Below are positions 59,606 through 64,000 of a DNA stretch of 64,000 nt, piece by piece. The notes under the pieces are model-generated. The model was not told the DNA's origin. It made no database searches and saw only the letters and a list, made by a program, of their open reading frames with translations. A program made the translations under genes and the position numbers. Source of the stretch: Rubrivivax sp. SCN 71-131 (GTDB lineage: Bacteria > Pseudomonadota > Gammaproteobacteria > Burkholderiales > Burkholderiaceae_C); the NCBI GenBank assembly GCA_001724995.1, contig MEFD01000012.1, forward strand, positions 1 to 64,000, written 5' to 3'. Numbering within the stretch: the stretch's first letter is position 1; the number at the start of each line of letters is the position of its first letter.

Positions 59606-59850
59606 GTTCCCTGGCCGAATTACAAGAGCTGATCGAACGCAAGTACGGCATCGCGCCGGCGCAGCTCGACCCCCAAGGCTCGATGCGCGGCAGCGGCATC
59701 GACTCGCTCGCGCTCGTCGAGTTCATCTTCGAGGTCGAGGAGCGCTTCGGCATCACGCTGCAGTCCGACCCCGACGTCGACACGCTGGCCGACCTGGCCA
59801 GGTTGATCGACGAGCAGCGCGCGGCCAAGGCCACGGCCAGCCCAGCCTGA
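59602..59850 (+). CDS. Second acyl carrier protein
   Basis: 82-residue ACP. The phosphopantetheine serine is S35 in GSGIDSLALVEF. It is coupled to the PAP2 gene upstream (ATGA) and followed 83 bases later by a ketosynthase. Aryl polyene systems use two ACPs with different roles (starter versus elongation); this could be the partner of the ACP at 41139. Confidence 0.87.
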   Translation: MSSLAELQELIERKYGIAPAQLDPQGSMRGSGIDSLALVEFIFEVEERFGITLQSDPDVDTLADLARLIDEQRAAKATASPA

Positions 59851-59933
59851 GGCCTGGCCCGGCGCCGTGGCCCCGCGCCCCTTCTGCCGACCCTGACTCG
59901 ACTCGCGGGCGCCGTGCCGAGCCTTTGCCGCGG

Positions 59934-61160
59934 ATGATCGTCGTCACCGGACTGGGCCTGGTCTCCCCGCACGGCGAGGATGCGCAGGCCGTCTTCGAGG
60001 CCCTCTGCCGCGGCGAATCGGCGGTGCACGAGGTGTTCCGGGGCGAACTGCCGCGGCCGGCGGCGGCAGCCACGGTCGCCTTCGACGAGACGCGCTGGTT
60101 CACCAAGCTGCAGCTGGCCGGCGTCGACCGCGTCAGCCAGCTCGCCGTGGCCGCGGCCGAACTCGCGGCGCGCGACGCCGCGCTGCCCGAAGGGGTCGAT
60201 CCGACGCGGGTCGGCGTCTTCGTCGGCTGCGGCATGGGCGGCGGCGCAGCCATCGAGAACGCCTACCGCATCGGCGTGGCCGGCGGACGCGTGCCGCCGC
60301 TGACGATCCCGGCCTTCATGCCCAACGCACCGGCGGCGCACGTGGCGATCCGCCAGCGCGCGCAAGGGCCGGTGCTGAGCTACGCGGTGGCCTGCGCCTC
60401 CTCGGCGGTGGCCATCGGCGAGGCCCGGCACGCGCTGCGCCGCGGCGAGATCGACGTCGCCCTCGCCGGCGGCAGCGAGGCGCTGATCGTGCCCGGTGTC
60501 GTCGCCGCCTGGCAGGCGATGCAGACGCTGGCCGACTTCGCCGCCGACGGACCCGAGGCGCCGCAGGCCGCAGCGCGCGCCTGCCGCCCCTTTGCCGCGG
60601 ACCGCTGCGGCTTCGTGCTCGGCGAGGGCGCGGGCTTTCTCGTGCTCGAGCCCGAGGCGCAGGCCCTGGCGCGCGGAGCCCGCGTGCGCGGGCGGCTGCT
60701 CGGCTACGGCACGAGCTGCGACGCCGCCCACCTCACCAAGCCCGACGCCGCCGGCCAGGCGCGCGCGCTCGCCGCCGCGCTGCGCGACGCCGGCCTGCAG
60801 CCCGGCGACGTCGGCTACTGCAATGCCCACGGCACGGCGACGAAGATCGGCGACCTGGTCGAGGCGCAGGCGCTGGCCCAGGTCTTTGGCCAGGCCTTGC
60901 CCGGCCTGCGCGTGAGCTCGACCAAGGCCTTGCACGGCCACCTGCTGGGTGCGGCCGGCGCGTTGGAGGCGATCGTCACCCTGCTGTCGCTGCAGCAGCA
61001 GCGCCTGCCGCCCAACGTGCACGGCGCTGCCGTCGAGCCGCAGTGCCGGCTCAACCTCGTCCAGGGCCGCGACACGGCCGCGCCCGGGCTGCAGGCGGCG
61101 ATCAGCAGTTCCTTCGCCTTCGGCGGCACGAACGCCGTGCTGGCCTTCGGCCGCGCCTGA
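59934..61160 (+). CDS. Beta-ketoacyl-ACP synthase II-like (second KS)
   Basis: 408-residue ketosynthase of the FabF fold. Active residues: C154 in VACASSAVAIG, His in NAHGTATKIGD and His in STKALHGHLLGAAG, with a terminal SSFAFGGTNAV. All three residues are present, so it is an active condensing enzyme, comparable to ApeR of known clusters. It ends the second half of the polyketide locus and is immediately followed by glnS. Confidence 0.88.
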   Translation: MIVVTGLGLVSPHGEDAQAVFEALCRGESAVHEVFRGELPRPAAAATVAFDETRWFTKLQLAGVDRVSQLAVAAAELAARDAALPEGVDPTRVGVFVGCGMGGGAAIENAYRIGVAGGRVPPLTIPAFMPNAPAAHVAIRQRAQGPVLSYAVACASSAVAIGEARHALRRGEIDVALAGGSEALIVPGVVAAWQAMQTLADFAADGPEAPQAAARACRPFAADRCGFVLGEGAGFLVLEPEAQALARGARVRGRLLGYGTSCDAAHLTKPDAAGQARALAAALRDAGLQPGDVGYCNAHGTATKIGDLVEAQALAQVFGQALPGLRVSSTKALHGHLLGAAGALEAIVTLLSLQQQRLPPNVHGAAVEPQCRLNLVQGRDTAAPGLQAAISSSFAFGGTNAVLAFGRA

Positions 61161-61196
61161 CCCGCCGCCGCCCGGGCGCGGGCTCGTCGCGGCAGC

Positions 61197-61215
61197 GCCG
61201 GCCGATAATGCCGGC
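61197..61215 (+). other. GCCGGC hairpin at the glnS start
   Basis: GCCGGC at 61197-61202 and 61210-61215 can pair, with CGATAAT in the loop. The loop contains a -10-like GATAAT (61204-61209) and one candidate ATG (61208); the other ATG (61217) lies one base beyond the stem. If transcription starts from this -10 box the message would be nearly leaderless. Confidence 0.4.
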
Positions 61216-61216
61216 C

Positions 61217-63268
<2,052 letters not shown>

Positions 63269-63360
63269 AGCTCCGCGTCGCCTGCGCCGGGCCGGCGGCG
63301 CGGAACTCGCAGCCTGCGCCGCCGCTCGCAAGCCCATCGCAACCGCCACGGAGGCTCATC

Positions 63361-63855
63361 ATGCGCCGGACCGCACTGCTTCTCCCCCTCGCCCTGGTCC
63401 TGACGGCGGCACTGCCGGTCGCCGCGGCGCCGGCTGCAGGCGAGGTGCGCGTGCATTTCAAGCCCGTCGAGTCGCTCAGCGACGTCGGCCGCGGCGCCGA
63501 CCGCGAGCGCAACGTGAAGGCCCTCGCCGGGCATTTCCGGGCCCTCGCGGCACGCCTGCCCGCGGGCCAGGTGCTGAGCGTCGAGGTGCTCGACGTCAAG
63601 CTCGCCGGCGCGCTGCGCCCCGCGCACGGCGGCCAGGAACTGCGCGTGCTCGAGGGTCGCGCCGACTGGCCGCGGCTCGATCTCGAATGGCGCCTCACCC
63701 GGGGCGAGGGCACGCTCGCCTCGGGCCATGACCGGGTGAGCGACATGAACTACCTGGACACGCCCTTGCGCGCCGGCCACGACGACGCCTTGCCCTACGA
63801 GCGGCGGATGATCGAGCGCTGGTTCGAGGAACGGGTGGCGCCCTCGGCGCGCTGA
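63361..63855 (+). CDS. DUF3016 exported protein
   Basis: 164-residue protein with a clean signal peptide (about residues 1-22, LLLPLALVLTAALPVAAA). The mature part has the DUF3016 pattern: VHFKPVESLSDVG, SVEVLDVKLAG, then DLEWRL and SDMNYLDTPLR, ending with a basic helix. The function is not known; periplasmic or outer-membrane associated. GGAGG lies upstream of the ATG. It stands alone after glnS. Confidence 0.78.
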   Translation: MRRTALLLPLALVLTAALPVAAAPAAGEVRVHFKPVESLSDVGRGADRERNVKALAGHFRALAARLPAGQVLSVEVLDVKLAGALRPAHGGQELRVLEGRADWPRLDLEWRLTRGEGTLASGHDRVSDMNYLDTPLRAGHDDALPYERRMIERWFEERVAPSAR

Positions 63856-63867
63856 ATCGCCCGGCCG

Positions 63868-64000
63868 CAGCGCGGCGCCGGTTGGCGGCCAGCCGGCCTG
63901 GCGCAGCCACATTCCGACCACCGCCAGCGAGGCGATCGTCACCGGCACGCCGATGCGTGCGTGGCGTCGCCAGTCGATGACGATGCCGTGACCGCGCGCG
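63868..64000 (-). CDS. C-terminal piece of a membrane permease (partial)
   Basis: From the right edge the minus strand encodes RGHGIVIDWRRHARIG then VPVTIASLAVVGMWL, which resembles the last cytoplasmic loop and final helix of SLC13/ArsB/NhaD-like ion or anion permeases. The rest of the gene lies beyond the window. The frame does not stop at the expected end and stays open to 63181, antisense to the DUF3016 gene, so the true stop position is uncertain. Low confidence in the family; the hydrophobic helix itself is evident. Confidence 0.35.
63877..63897 (+). terminator. Imperfect GC hairpin after the DUF3016 gene
   Basis: GCCGGTTGG-CGG-CCAGCCGGC folds into a 9-bp stem with one mismatch, 21 bases past the stop codon. 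There is no T-run, so it may be only a weak terminator. Confidence 0.35.

Overview
The window is very GC-rich, gene-dense DNA with tight ATGA/GTGA/TTGA overlaps. The ABC transporter-bolA-hisG-hisD order, the family assignments and the two NnrS-type proteins (linked to nitric oxide and denitrification physiology) point to a betaproteobacterium, probably Burkholderiales, perhaps a facultative denitrifier. This is inferred from gene order and composition; no rRNA or tRNA gene was seen.

Layout. 1-1006: remnants of a YbhF-type ABC ATPase and an LpxR-like lipid A deacylase. 1110-2431: arsR-arsM arsenic unit with a palindromic operator. 2492-4451: acyl-CoA-binding protein and a wax ester synthase/diacylglycerol acyltransferase (WS/DGAT). 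4243-9094: LysR regulator divergent from split iorA-iorB (indolepyruvate:ferredoxin oxidoreductase). 9098-10457: REP-like inverted pair, universal stress protein, TetR regulator. 10505-15060: ABC-2 exporter, ClpP paralogue, BolA-like protein, hisG, hisD; hisC and hisB do not follow.

15256-36192 is the most striking region. It is one long, mostly translationally coupled operon: GntR regulator, thiolase, CoA ligase, HyuA/HyuB, acyl-CoA dehydrogenase, B12 mutase (small and large), three-subunit molybdenum hydroxylase, MoaD-like protein, class III CoA transferase, 3-hydroxyacyl-CoA dehydrogenase/enoyl-CoA hydratase fusion, and a TRAP transporter. This matches, enzyme for enzyme, the anaerobic indole-3-acetate (auxin) degradation cluster (iaa) described in Azoarcus/Aromatoleum. 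The inferred route is indoleacetate to 2-oxoindoleacetate (Mo enzyme), ATP-dependent lactam opening to 2-aminophenylsuccinate (HyuAB), CoA transfer, B12 rearrangement to an arylmethylmalonyl-CoA, oxidative decarboxylation by an acyl-CoA dehydrogenase that lacks its usual catalytic glutamate, then beta-oxidation to 2-aminobenzoyl-CoA plus acetyl-CoA. A second, fused indolepyruvate oxidoreductase follows at 36224-39784, so enzymes for aryl-pyruvates lie on both sides of the auxin operon.

39792-61160: an NnrS-family membrane protein whose frame stays open into an acyl carrier protein, then an aryl-polyene-type type II PKS locus. It holds an ACP, membrane protein, AMP-ligase/dehydratase fusion, acyltransferase, LolA-like protein, MMPL exporter, polysaccharide deacetylase, methyltransferase, ketosynthase, chain-length factor, dehydratase and ketoreductase. 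The second part (56211-61160) holds a glycosyltransferase, acyltransferase, MipA-like outer membrane protein, PAP2 phosphatase, ACP and ketosynthase. Between the parts lie two exported proteins and a minus-strand DUF2249-NnrS pair with a good terminator. 61217-64000: glnS with an unusual insertion, a DUF3016 protein, and the edge of a minus-strand permease.
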